A stretch of 64,000 nt of DNA from Chloroflexia bacterium (lineage in GTDB: Bacteria; Chloroflexota; Chloroflexia; Thermomicrobiales; CFX8): the NCBI GenBank assembly GCA_030431755.1, contig JAUIIK010000002.1:1-64000 (forward strand), read 5' to 3'. Both the position numbers and the translations under genes were made by a program. Position 1 is the stretch's first letter; the number at the start of each line of letters is the position of its first letter. Below the pieces are notes generated by a model. That model had not been told where the DNA came from. It saw nothing but the letters and a program-made list of their open reading frames with translations, and ran no database searches. Positions 10,604 through 19,871 of this stretch are shown here, piece by piece.

Positions 10604-11146
10604 GTGATGACCTGGACTGAGCCGGACCGGGTGGTGGTCGAACTGGCAGCCTCACTACCACCGGGGCGGGTACTCGACATCGGAGCCGGTGACGGGCACG
10701 ACAGCCTCTGGCTGGCGGAGCGCGGCTGGGCAGCGACGGCGGTCGATCTGTCGCGTCACTCTGTTCGCAAGTTACGCGCGACTGCGGCCGAACGCCAGCT
10801 GAATGTTACGGCGGTTCAGGCGGACGCTGCCGCGCTCGACTACGAGGCCGAGTTCGATCTGGCGCTACTCTGCTACATCCATGTCCCGGCCGATGTCCGG
10901 CGGGAGATCCTCGCGACCGTAGCCAGGGCGCTGAAACCGGGCGGGCTGCTGCTCTGGCGCAGCTTCGAGGCCGGGATGCCCGGCGATCCGGGCTTTGACC
11001 GCGTATTACTCCCAGCGCAGGCTGACCTGCTGGCTGAACTCGGCGATGCTGTCAGTATCGAGCGCGTCGAGGCGGCGGACGAGTACTTCCCCTATATGGA
11101 GCGGGACATGTACCTGCTGACGGTTCTCGCGCGCCGGATCGGCTAG
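10604..11146 (+). CDS. class I SAM-dependent methyltransferase
   Basis: GRVLDIGAGDGHDSLWLAERGW motif I. Confidence 0.85.
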   Translation: MMTWTEPDRVVVELAASLPPGRVLDIGAGDGHDSLWLAERGWAATAVDLSRHSVRKLRATAAERQLNVTAVQADAAALDYEAEFDLALLCYIHVPADVRREILATVARALKPGGLLLWRSFEAGMPGDPGFDRVLLPAQADLLAELGDAVSIERVEAADEYFPYMERDMYLLTVLARRIG

Positions 11147-11157
11147 CAGCGACAGGT

Positions 11158-11634
11158 CTAGCCATGCTGCTGCTCGTAGAGCTGCCGGGTGAGGGTGGCC
11201 TGACCGATGTGCTCGCGGTTGTGCTGGAGGGCGTGGAAGACGTAGTAGGCGCCGTTGTGGGTGCGGGAGCCGGTGATGCTGCTGGGGCGCGTATGCTCGA
11301 CCGGCAGAACCTCCTCGGTGAGCTGCGAGATGTAATCGCGCATGTCGGGTTCGGTCGCGTCGATGAGCGCCAGGAGGTCGTCGGCGCTGGCGGCTGCGTG
11401 GTCGAACTTCTCCTCGCGATTGCGGTCGAGGGTGATGCCCAGGGCGTTGGCGAGGTGGTAGCGGGTGGCGTCCATCGAGTGGGCGACGAGCGCCGAGATC
11501 GAGTTGGTCTCTTCTCCGGGCTGCCAGTTGAGCCCGCCGGGGTCGAGACCGCGGATGGCGTCACGCCATTCGTCGAGCTGCCGGTCGAGAATCTGGTTCG
11601 CCGCGATCTGGAGTGCCTCAATCGTGGAGGGCAT
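11158..11634 (-). CDS. DinB superfamily protein
   Basis: Four-helix DinB-like protein with WQPGEETNSISALVAHSMDATRY and HNREHIGQ. Confidence 0.75.
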   Translation of the reverse strand: MPSTIEALQIAANQILDRQLDEWRDAIRGLDPGGLNWQPGEETNSISALVAHSMDATRYHLANALGITLDRNREEKFDHAAASADDLLALIDATEPDMRDYISQLTEEVLPVEHTRPSSITGSRTHNGAYYVFHALQHNREHIGQATLTRQLYEQQHG

Positions 11635-11818
11635 GGATCTGCCTTTCAGCGCATTGCGGTAAATTGTCTCAAGTTACCGCACAGGTTGGAATCTTCTTTA
11701 CTATGACCAGGTTAGTTTCTTACTAGAGCTGTCCGATGACCGGATGGCTCCGCTTACTGTCGAACTCCGATGATTCCGGCGATACTAGCAGGCAAAAGCG
11801 CCGAGGACCAGGAGAGGG

Positions 11819-12988
11819 ATGGTCAGGATGCTCGAGTATGTTCGTCAGGAAGAGATCACCGGACTACTCCAGAAGATGATACGGGCCGAGTCGGTCAATC
11901 CGCCGGCGGACACACGTCGCTGCGCCGGAGTGCTGCTCGACCTGCTTGAAGCTGAGGGTGTTCCGACCGAGAGAGTCGAAGCTAAACCAGGGTTGGTAAA
12001 CGTCGTCGCGACGCTCTCCGGCGGGCGGCCCGGCAAACGCCTGATCCTGAACGGGCATATCGACACCGTCCCGGCCGGCGAGGGCTGGAGCGTCGATCCA
12101 TTCGGCGGCGAGCTGCGCGACGGCTATGTCTGGGGCCGTGGCAGCTGCGATATGAAATCGGGCGTCGCGGCGATGGTAATGGCGCTGGTCGATCTGAAGC
12201 GCTCGGGCGCGAGCTTTGCCGGCGAGGTTCAGTTCCAGGCCGTCGCCGACGAGGAGACCGGCAGCGCCCGCGGCACGCTGCACCTGATCGAGCAGGGCTA
12301 TTGCGACGGCGCTGATTTCGCGATCTGCACCGAGCCAACCAGCAACCGGGTCGAGCTTGGCAATCGCGGGCTGCGCTGGATCGATGTGACGCTGTCGGGC
12401 ACTGCCTCGCACGCCGGCCGGCCGCAACTGGGCGTGAACGCCGTCGCGGCGGCGGCCGAGATCATCGGGCGGATCGAGGCGTTCGAGTTCGAGGCACGGG
12501 ATGAACGCTTCGAGATTTCCGCGCCAAGTATCTCGGTGACGACGATCGAGGGCGGCCATACCGTCAACGTAATCCCCGACCGCTGCCACTTCTCCGTCGA
12601 CCGCCGGATGTTGCCGGGGGAGACGGAGGCGCAGGTCTTGGTTGAGCTCGAAGCCGCCATCGCGCCGGCCCGCGCGGAGCGACGCGTCGTGGTCGACATC
12701 GCCGTACGTCCGGGCTGCTGGGATCCCTACACGATCGCGCCGGAAGAGCCGGTCGCCGTCGCTGCTGTCGAGGCTGCGCGGGCGGTGCTCAGGCGTGAGC
12801 CGGAGATCGGCTACAAGGCCGCCTGCACCGACGCTTCCCATCTGGCGACCCGCGCCGGCATCCCAACTGTCCTTCTCGGCCCGGGCAACGAGCAGCTCTC
12901 GCACAAGCCGGATGAACGCATTGCCGTCGATGCGCTGGTCTCGGGTGCCGCCATCTATGTTCATATGCTGCGGGAACTCCTCGTCTAA
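11819..12988 (+). CDS. M20-family peptidase (ArgE/DapE-like)
   Basis: LILNGHIDTVPAGEGWSVDPFGGELRDGYVWGRGSCDMKSG. Confidence 0.92.
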   Translation: MVRMLEYVRQEEITGLLQKMIRAESVNPPADTRRCAGVLLDLLEAEGVPTERVEAKPGLVNVVATLSGGRPGKRLILNGHIDTVPAGEGWSVDPFGGELRDGYVWGRGSCDMKSGVAAMVMALVDLKRSGASFAGEVQFQAVADEETGSARGTLHLIEQGYCDGADFAICTEPTSNRVELGNRGLRWIDVTLSGTASHAGRPQLGVNAVAAAAEIIGRIEAFEFEARDERFEISAPSISVTTIEGGHTVNVIPDRCHFSVDRRMLPGETEAQVLVELEAAIAPARAERRVVVDIAVRPGCWDPYTIAPEEPVAVAAVEAARAVLRREPEIGYKAACTDASHLATRAGIPTVLLGPGNEQLSHKPDERIAVDALVSGAAIYVHMLRELLV

Positions 12989-13114
12989 GCGGATTCCCGT
13001 CGACGCCCGGGTTATTGACAGGTGAATGGCGTGCGTAGAGCCGCTGGTCGTTAGTACAAGGTCAAGATGTCAGGGCAGCATTGTGCTTCCCGGAACCTCC
13101 AGAACTATCACCGC

Positions 13115-13158
13115 GTCATCCTGACCGGAGGCTCCGCGGAGCCTCCGGTCAGGATGAC
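13115..13158. repeat. perfect 44-bp palindrome
   Basis: GTCATCCTGACCGGAGGCTCCG|CGGAGCCTCCGGTCAGGATGAC. Confidence 0.9.
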
Positions 13159-13321
13159 AGCCGGAGTGGTCTTGGAGTCTTCTGGGAATCGCTCGAGATC
13201 GGCGAGAGTTCTGTGCGTCCATTTCCAGAGAGGCACGTCCATAGATGTAACAGGTGTGGGCAGACGCTGAAACGGCTAGTGAGCCGGAGTTGTCGCCAAG
13301 GCTTGACAGTTATCCATCATG

Positions 13322-13360
13322 TTCGTAAATTAACGAATAAGACTTCGTGTTTTTACGAAG
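13322..13360 (+). promoter_or_regulatory. two tandem ArsR-type operator candidates, TTCGT-N6-ACGAA
   Basis: TTCGTaaattaACGAA (13322-13337) and CTTCGTgtttttACGAAG (13343-13360) 18 bp upstream of arsM ATG. Confidence 0.7.
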
Positions 13361-13377
13361 AAGGAAATGAGGAAGAG

Positions 13378-14205
13378 ATGACAGCACCATCACATGACGA
13401 CGTTCGTGTAGCCGTCCAAGCAAAATACGCCAGCGCTGCCAAAATGGTCCTGGATGGGCAAGTCGCGTCGTGCTGTGGCCCGGCCGCCGACTGTGGTTGT
13501 GGCTGTGGGCCCGATGGTGAGGTCTCGCCCATCGTCATCGGCAACTACGATCCCGACGCGACCGCCAGCCTGCCGCAGGACGCTGTCCTGGCCTCGCTCG
13601 GCTGTGGCAATCCGACGGCGCTGGCGCAGCTCGAAGCCGGGCAGACCGTACTCGACCTCGGCTCCGGCGGCGGTATCGACGTGCTGCTCTCGGCCAAGCG
13701 CGTCGGTCCGACCGGCTTCGCCTACGGCCTTGATATGACCGATGAGATGCTCGCGCTGGCCGAGCGCAACAAGCAGCAGGCCGGCGTCGCGAACGTCGAG
13801 TTTCTCAAGGGTGAGATCGAGGCAATCCCGTTGCCTGACGACACCGTCGACGTCATCATCTCCAATTGCGTCATCAATCTCTCGGCCGACAAGCCGGCGG
13901 TCTTCCGCGAGGCTTTTCGGGTGCTCAAGCCGGGCGGCTATATGGCCGTCTCCGACATCGTCGTCCAGGGCGAATTGCCGGAGCAGATCCGGACCGACAT
14001 GGAGTCGTGGGCTGGCTGCGTCGCCGGTGCACTGCGAGAAGATGAGTACCTCGGTGGCCTGACTGACGCCGGGTTCGTCGACGCGGGTATCGAGGTGACG
14101 CAGGTCTACGATATTGAAGGCGTGCTTGGCGCTGAGGCTGCCGAGCTTGCCGCCGGCCATGGACGGATCGTCAGCGGCTTCGTCCGGGCGACCAAGCCGG
14201 CCTGA
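13378..14205 (+). CDS. arsM: arsenite S-adenosylmethionine methyltransferase
   Basis: [16 protein letters not shown]...[35 protein letters not shown]; typical ArsM; RBS-like AGGAAATGAGG upstream. Confidence 0.92.
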   Translation: MTAPSHDDVRVAVQAKYASAAKMVLDGQVASCCGPAADCGCGCGPDGEVSPIVIGNYDPDATASLPQDAVLASLGCGNPTALAQLEAGQTVLDLGSGGGIDVLLSAKRVGPTGFAYGLDMTDEMLALAERNKQQAGVANVEFLKGEIEAIPLPDDTVDVIISNCVINLSADKPAVFREAFRVLKPGGYMAVSDIVVQGELPEQIRTDMESWAGCVAGALREDEYLGGLTDAGFVDAGIEVTQVYDIEGVLGAEAAELAAGHGRIVSGFVRATKPA

Positions 14206-14207
14206 CG

Positions 14208-14498
14208 ATGAAGACGATCGAGCTTCCGACGAGTGTAGACGAAGAGGTGCTGTTGTTGTTGCGGGCCGTCGCCAATCCGGCCCGCTACCGCATTCTCCAG
14301 ATTCTCAAGGAGCGCGGCGAGTGCCAGTGTGGCCCGATTAACGCTGACCTGCCGATCGCGCCATCGACGCTCTCGCAGCACCTCAAGGTCCTGCGCGAGG
14401 CCGGTCTGATCCAGGGCACGGTCGATGGCCCCGCCATCTGCTACTGCCGCGACGAGCAGCGCATCGCCTGGTTCAAGCAGCGGGTGCAGGATCTCTAG
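14208..14498 (+). CDS. arsR: ArsR-family metalloregulator
   Basis: ILKERGECQCGPINADLPIAPSTLSQHLKVLREAGLI. Confidence 0.88.
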   Translation: MKTIELPTSVDEEVLLLLRAVANPARYRILQILKERGECQCGPINADLPIAPSTLSQHLKVLREAGLIQGTVDGPAICYCRDEQRIAWFKQRVQDL

Positions 14499-14650
14499 CG
14501 AGCGACTACGCGTGTATTGTGCATCGTAGTGGTGGATTCACCGTCACTCTTCATGCATCAAGCTGAGCGCTGGAGATAGAGCATCGAGCCCGCATGCTCC
14601 GTGGTACGACACCAACCAGTACCCGCACACAGTGATCCAACACCGCACTT

Positions 14651-14794
14651 GGCATCCCGAGGCACGAGGGATCTTCGAACGCAACACCCGTGTTTCAGGG
14701 ACACGGAGCCCCGGCGTTATAGCGTTGTTGCCAGCACTCCGTCCCGTTGGCAGGTGACACACTCACGACAAGATCCCTCCTGCGTCGGGATGCC
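14651..14794. repeat. long inverted-repeat element (GGCATCCCGAG...GAGGGATCTT / AAGATCCCTC...CGGGATGCC)
   Basis: 144-nt element with inverted ends; related copy at 46877-47050. Confidence 0.7.
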
Positions 14795-14885
14795 ATGGTT
14801 GTTGCTGTGGCGTCTGCTGCCTGGCGCTGCGTTCCAACCGATATTGGGCCCATCGCTGACGAACGGCTTATCTTGATACATAAAA

Positions 14886-14908
14886 GATGAGATGAACTCC
14901 ACCCCTAC
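14886..14908 (-). repeat. degenerate REP-like unit GTAGGGGTGGAGTTCATCTCATC
   Basis: Near-identical to units at 32272 and 53938. Confidence 0.6.
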
Positions 14909-14963
14909 GATGTCGTCCGCGAGCTCTTTGTGGTCGGCGGCCCGTCGGCGTGAGAGCGGGGTT

Positions 14964-15728
14964 CTAGTTCTCCTGCTCCTGACGCCAGGCGGTGTACTCG
15001 GTCCTGGCGTCGTCGGAGAGGGGGTAGTAGCGGCGTAAATCACCGCCCTCGGCAAGCCGCATCCGGGAGAATTCCTCCCACTCGGCGTGCTGGCTGGCTC
15101 GCTCCAGCAGGGCTGGCGCAAGCTGCTGCGGCACGACGACAGCCCCATCGTCGTCGGCCACGATCAGATCGCCCGGCATGACCAGGGTCTCGCCACAGGC
15201 AATCGGCACGTTGACCGCAAATGGCATCAGGTCATTCTGTGTATGGAAATTCGGGGTGACTCCGCGAAGCCAAAGCCCGAGATCGAGCTCCTTGGCCTCG
15301 GGGAAGTCGCGGATGCAGCCATCGATCACGACGCCAATCCCACCTCGGCCCTTGAAATAGGTAAGCATCATCTCGCCAAAGACGCCGGCACCCAGATGGC
15401 CGCGGGCGTCGACGACGACAATGTCCCCTGGTTGAGTGTGATAGAGCACGTGGCGGTGGAGCTGTCGCTCGGGGTCGGCGTACTCATCTTCATCGTATTG
15501 ATCTTCCCGTTTTGGCATGAACTGCAACGTCAGGGCTGGGCCGACGACGGCCTTGCCTGGCGTCCAGCTTGTAATGCCGCGCAGGTGGGCGTCACGAATA
15601 CCAAGCCGGTGGAGGTCGCCGCTTGCGGTGGCGCTGCCAACCCCGGCGAGACCTGCGGTCAGTGAAGCGTCTGGCCGTTCGATATCCGGTGTCTGAATCA
15701 CGATCCCCCCGCCAGTTTCCGTATGCAT
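14964..15728 (-). CDS. RraA-like family protein (aldolase/demethylmenaquinone methyltransferase-like fold)
   Basis: PGDIVVVDARGHLGAGVFGEMMLTYFKGRGGIGVVIDGCIRDFPE...MPGDLIVADDDGAVVVP. Confidence 0.87.
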   Translation of the reverse strand: MHTETGGGIVIQTPDIERPDASLTAGLAGVGSATASGDLHRLGIRDAHLRGITSWTPGKAVVGPALTLQFMPKREDQYDEDEYADPERQLHRHVLYHTQPGDIVVVDARGHLGAGVFGEMMLTYFKGRGGIGVVIDGCIRDFPEAKELDLGLWLRGVTPNFHTQNDLMPFAVNVPIACGETLVMPGDLIVADDDGAVVVPQQLAPALLERASQHAEWEEFSRMRLAEGGDLRRYYPLSDDARTEYTAWRQEQEN

Positions 15729-15949
15729 CGCGTGGTCGCAATGCCAAGTTGTCTGCCTGCACGGAGTCTAGCACCGCGATGCTGCCTCGCTGGAAGGCTT
15801 CGCGCGGGTAGTGCTGATTGGTTCATCGGCAGTTAGCCTCCTGCAATTGAACATGTTGTTACGCGCGTTGCGTGGTGTTCCAGACATGTGGTCTGATGCT
15901 GCCAATAGCATCGGGGCACGCGGTCGGAGCCGAAGCGGGAGGGGTGGGC

Positions 15950-16744
15950 ATGGTAGCTGTCGATGTTGGTGGATTAGCGATTCACTACGACCAGCGTGGC
16001 GCGGGACAGGATGTTGTGCTGCTGCACGGGATCGGCGGGAACACGCGGCTCTGGCGCTATCAGCTGGAGGGGTTGTCGGACGGGTTCCGGGTGACGGCCT
16101 GGGATGCGCCGGGCTACGGCGGCTCGGATGATCCCGAGGGCGATGGCTGGACGATGGCCGACTATGCCGAGCGACTCGACGGCTTTCTTGACGAGCTGGG
16201 GATCGCAGAGGCGCACATCATCGGCCAATCGTGGGGTGGAGTGCTGGCGCAGGAGTACTACCGGCGCAATCCCGAACGCTTTCGCTCGCTGGTGCTGAGC
16301 GACACCTATGCCGGTGGCGAGGCGCAGCCGGCCGCTGAGCGCGACTCTGCGTTGCAGGCACGCCTGAACGCTCTCGATGCGCTGACGCCGGAGGAGATGG
16401 CCCGGCAGCGGGTCCACGCCCTGCTGATGCCGGATGCGCCGGGAGCGCTCGTCGCCGAGGTCGAGTCGGTCCTGGCCGAGATTCACTCGCCAGGCTACCG
16501 CATGGCCGCCATCGCGCTGGCCAACGCCAACACGCTCGCTGTCCAGCCGACGATCACCGTCCCGACGCTGATCACCGCCGGCGACAGCGACGGCATCGTG
16601 CCGCCGGAGCGGGCCCGCGAGATGCACGCCAATATCCCTGGCAGCCGCCTCGTCGTGATCGAGAACGCCGGTCATCTGCCCTGCGTTGAGCGGTCTGAGG
16701 CATACAATTCGACTGTGAGGGAGTTCCTCTCCGCATCGGCGTGA
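15950..16744 (+). CDS. alpha/beta hydrolase
   Basis: VVLLHGIGGNTRLWRYQ...AHIIGQSWGGVLAQEYY nucleophile elbow; C-term His. Confidence 0.9.
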   Translation: MVAVDVGGLAIHYDQRGAGQDVVLLHGIGGNTRLWRYQLEGLSDGFRVTAWDAPGYGGSDDPEGDGWTMADYAERLDGFLDELGIAEAHIIGQSWGGVLAQEYYRRNPERFRSLVLSDTYAGGEAQPAAERDSALQARLNALDALTPEEMARQRVHALLMPDAPGALVAEVESVLAEIHSPGYRMAAIALANANTLAVQPTITVPTLITAGDSDGIVPPERAREMHANIPGSRLVVIENAGHLPCVERSEAYNSTVREFLSASA

Positions 16745-16769
16745 AGGCAGTGCCGCCAGGAGGCTGCGT

Positions 16770-17285
16770 ATGGAAGAGTTCAACAGTCGTGCGGCTCTGC
16801 TCGAAGCTGTCCGTGACGTTCGGGCTGCGCTGGCTGCGGTCATCGTCGAGGCGGGCGAGGAGCGCGCCGTCCAGCAAGGCAGCTTTGAGGCGTTATCGCT
16901 CAAGGATCTCATCGCGCATTTGACCGGCTGGCGGTCCGTGACCGCTGTCCGGCTTGAAGCGGCCTTGCGCGATGAAGAACCCGGCTACCCCTGGCCCGAC
17001 GGGCTTGATGAAGCCGAGGATCTCGACACGATCAACCGTTGGTTCTACGAGACGAACCTTGACAAGCCGCTTGACCAGATCCTCGCTGAGTCGGCAGCGA
17101 CATTTGAGCGGCTCGAGCAGCTCATCACGGCGTTGCCGGACGAGGCGCTTTTCGAACCTGGTCGCTTCGATTGGCTCAGCTGGACGGACGAGGCGCTGGG
17201 CCCGGCGGTCGTCGGCGGCATGTACCACCATTATCACCTCGTGCACGCACCGGAGATCAAGGCCTGGTTGCGCGGCGCCGACTAG
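16770..17285 (+). CDS. ClbS/DfsB-like four-helix bundle protein
   Basis: SLKDLIAHLTGWRSVTAVRLEAA...HYHLVHAPEIKAWL. Confidence 0.75.
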   Translation: MEEFNSRAALLEAVRDVRAALAAVIVEAGEERAVQQGSFEALSLKDLIAHLTGWRSVTAVRLEAALRDEEPGYPWPDGLDEAEDLDTINRWFYETNLDKPLDQILAESAATFERLEQLITALPDEALFEPGRFDWLSWTDEALGPAVVGGMYHHYHLVHAPEIKAWLRGAD

Positions 17286-17332
17286 CGGAGGGCGTGCGCC
17301 GGCCCCGACAGGTTCGGCCGGGGAGACGCCCG

Positions 17333-17944
17333 TCAGGCGAGCCGTCCGGGTTGGCCCATAGCTGCTGGAACGCCCTTGGTAAGCGCCGCCACGACTTGCC
17401 ATGACAGATCATCGAGCGAGCAGCGCTGGGCCGCATTGCGCCAGTGAAGGCCGGCTCCGAAGATCGTCCAGCTCGCGATCGAGGCCGCCATGGCGACTGA
17501 CACATCGGGCGGCGTCGTCGGGCCGGGTAGCCGTTTGAACCAGGCTTCGATGAAGCTATGCAGCTCCGCCTGAACCGCGGCCTCGATCAAGGGCTCGCAC
17601 TGGTCGTGGCCGGCGGCCTGGCAGCGCGCGCTCTGGAAATTCATCAGGTACTCACAAATGGCGCGTGTGAGCGCGTGGAGATGGGCGCGATTGACCGGCG
17701 CGTCATCCGGCAGGGTCCGGCGGAGCACATCCCGGACCTGCTCCCGCATGAGCGTGTCCATCAGATCGTATTTGTCGGTGAAATGGGCGTAGAAGGTGCT
17801 GCGGTTGACCGTGGCCCGCTCGGTGATGCTCTGGATCGTGATGGATTCGAAGCCTTGCTCGCGCATGAGTGCCTGGAAGGCCTGCTGGATCAGGCCGCGC
17901 GTACGCTGGACCCGCGGGTCGATTCGCTCTGTGCTGATGGCCAT
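17333..17944 (-). CDS. TetR/AcrR-family transcriptional regulator
   Basis: GLIQQAFQALMREQGFESITIQSITERATVNRSTFYAHFTDKYDLMDTLM. Confidence 0.9.
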   Translation of the reverse strand: MAISTERIDPRVQRTRGLIQQAFQALMREQGFESITIQSITERATVNRSTFYAHFTDKYDLMDTLMREQVRDVLRRTLPDDAPVNRAHLHALTRAICEYLMNFQSARCQAAGHDQCEPLIEAAVQAELHSFIEAWFKRLPGPTTPPDVSVAMAASIASWTIFGAGLHWRNAAQRCSLDDLSWQVVAALTKGVPAAMGQPGRLA

Positions 17945-18200
17945 CTGTGAGCCTCCGCTGTGAGAGTAATCCAACAATGTAGAAGAAATGTCGGGAAAGC
18001 AACGAAACTCTCGGATTGTGGCTTGAATCTCGATGCTGGATCCCTAAACTCGAAGCGTATCCAACGTGTGTTGGATAATCAACGGGTGGTGGTTTTGCCG
18101 TCGGCGCATTGCGACCAGCGCATCATGCGCGACAGCAAATGGTACGAAGGCGATCGGCAGACTCGCCTTAACGCATAGACATGAAGAAAGGCACAGGTAG

Positions 18201-18815
18201 ATGAGCACCAGTAACTCGGAGATGAACGGCTTGGAGCGTCCCTCCATCGCCATTATCGTCGGCAGCACACGACCGGGCCGCTTCTCGGAGATCCCCGCGC
18301 AGTGGCTCTACGAACGCTTGCAGGGGCGAGAGGACCTCGCTGTCCGGCTGCTCGACTTGCGCGACTATCCGATGCCATATTTTGACGAGCCGACCTCGCC
18401 GGCGAATCCGAACCGCGAACCATTTGAAAGCGACGCGGTTAATCGCTGGACGGCGGCGATTGGCGCGTCGGACGCGTTCATCGTTGTCTCGCCCGAGTAC
18501 AACCACGGCTACTCTGCTGTGCTCAAGAACGCCCTTGACTACGTCTACGCCGAATGGAATCGCAAGCCGATCGCCTTCGTCGGTTATGGCGGCGTGAGCG
18601 GGGCGCGGGCGGTCGAGCAGCTGCGGTTGATCGCGATCGAGCTGCAGATGGCGCCGATTCGGCCTGCGTTGCATTTGCCGCTTGCCGTGATGGCGGCGCG
18701 TCAACAGGGCGGTGACCCCGTGGATGAGCTCAATCAGCTGGGAGATAGAGCCGACGCGCTGGTCGATGACCTGTTGTGGTGGACTGAAGCGCTCAACACG
18801 GCGCGCGCCAGATAG
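18201..18815 (+). CDS. NADPH-dependent FMN reductase family
   Basis: IAIIVGSTRPGRFSEIPAQWL...VSPEYNHGYSAVLKNALDYVYAEWNRKPIAFVGYGG. Confidence 0.92.
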   Translation: MSTSNSEMNGLERPSIAIIVGSTRPGRFSEIPAQWLYERLQGREDLAVRLLDLRDYPMPYFDEPTSPANPNREPFESDAVNRWTAAIGASDAFIVVSPEYNHGYSAVLKNALDYVYAEWNRKPIAFVGYGGVSGARAVEQLRLIAIELQMAPIRPALHLPLAVMAARQQGGDPVDELNQLGDRADALVDDLLWWTEALNTARAR

Positions 18816-18909
18816 CCGACTCACACCTGCGGCTGCCAAACCAGCGCGCGACATAGAGCGCAAAGCACCTGTCTGACGCGCGCCGAGGCACTCCAGACAG
18901 GCACACCTC

Positions 18910-18945
18910 CGCCCCGGCTGTTGTCCGCCAGCAACGGCCGGGGCG
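18910..18945 (+). terminator. GC-rich hairpin downstream of the FMN reductase gene
   Basis: CGCCCCGGCTGTTG-tccgccag-CAACGGCCGGGGCG, ~14-bp stem, weak T content after it. Confidence 0.5.
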
Positions 18946-19061
18946 CTGTCTTCACATAGGATCTGGAGTCCGAACCAGCTCAACGGGGTCTGCCTACCAC
19001 TACAGCCTTCTTGTGTAGAGACTCCAGGTTGCGCGGGCGTCTGTGGCTGAGGCCTTGACGG

Positions 19062-19817
19062 GTGATTCACGGCTGGTACACTGTCGACAATCGACGAGAT
19101 GGAGGCGGCGGCAAGGTGGAGTCAGGCTGGCCCACAAAGGATTTCAGCGAGCAAGTGCGGAAACGTTCGCTGCACAATCTCGTTTACGAAGCGATCGTCG
19201 AGGCCATCCACAACGGGGCGCTGGGGCCGGGCGACCGCGTCAACGAGGTCGAGATCGCCGAACGACTTGGCGTTAGCCGGTCGCCGGTCCGCGAAGCGCT
19301 CGCCCGGCTGGCGCACGACGGGCTGGTCGAACACCGCCCGCGCCGCGGCGCATTCGTGGCCGAGTTCACCGAACGGGATATCCGCGAGATTCGCGAGGTG
19401 CGGGCGATGATCGAGGCCCACGCCGCGCGGCTGGCCTGCCGGAACATCGGCGCGGCCGACGAACGCCGCTTGCGCGGGTTGATCGACCGCATGGAGGACG
19501 CCGCCCTCGAACGGGACTGGACCCGCACCGCCAGCCACAACGCGCGCTTCCATGAAACTATCGTCGAGCTTGCGGACAACAACGTCCTGCGGCGTGTCTG
19601 GGGCGTCCTCGATCCGCTTGCCTGGCTCGTTGCCGCCAGTGTGCCGCCCGATTCCCACCACGATCCGGTGGATGTCCGGGAGCGGCACGAACGCCTGCTT
19701 GGCGCGCTCCTCTCCGGAGACCCCGACCAGGCCGAGGAAGGAGTTCGATCGCATATCGTGATCTCAGCAACACCGCTAACAGAACGAACCGCCAGTCTCA
19801 CCTCGGACGGTTCGTAG
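19062..19817 (+). CDS. GntR-family (FCD domain) transcriptional regulator
   Basis: LVYEAIVEAIHNGALGPGDRVNEVEIAERLGVSRSPVREALARLAHDGLVEHRPRRGAFV; real start may be internal. Confidence 0.9.
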   Translation: MIHGWYTVDNRRDGGGGKVESGWPTKDFSEQVRKRSLHNLVYEAIVEAIHNGALGPGDRVNEVEIAERLGVSRSPVREALARLAHDGLVEHRPRRGAFVAEFTERDIREIREVRAMIEAHAARLACRNIGAADERRLRGLIDRMEDAALERDWTRTASHNARFHETIVELADNNVLRRVWGVLDPLAWLVAASVPPDSHHDPVDVRERHERLLGALLSGDPDQAEEGVRSHIVISATPLTERTASLTSDGS

Positions 19818-19871
19818 CACGTTGGCTGCGGCCGGCGTGGAGGCCAGCCGCGGCTAGAGGGGGAAGAATCC

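Noticed and set aside
11864-12964. 366-aa minus-strand ORF over the M20 peptidase
   Set aside because: Antisense shadow ORF; + strand protein has strong M20 motifs
13081-13377. N-terminal extension of the arsM ORF
   Set aside because: Runs through the 44-bp palindrome and the operator repeats; real start ATG 13378 has a good RBS
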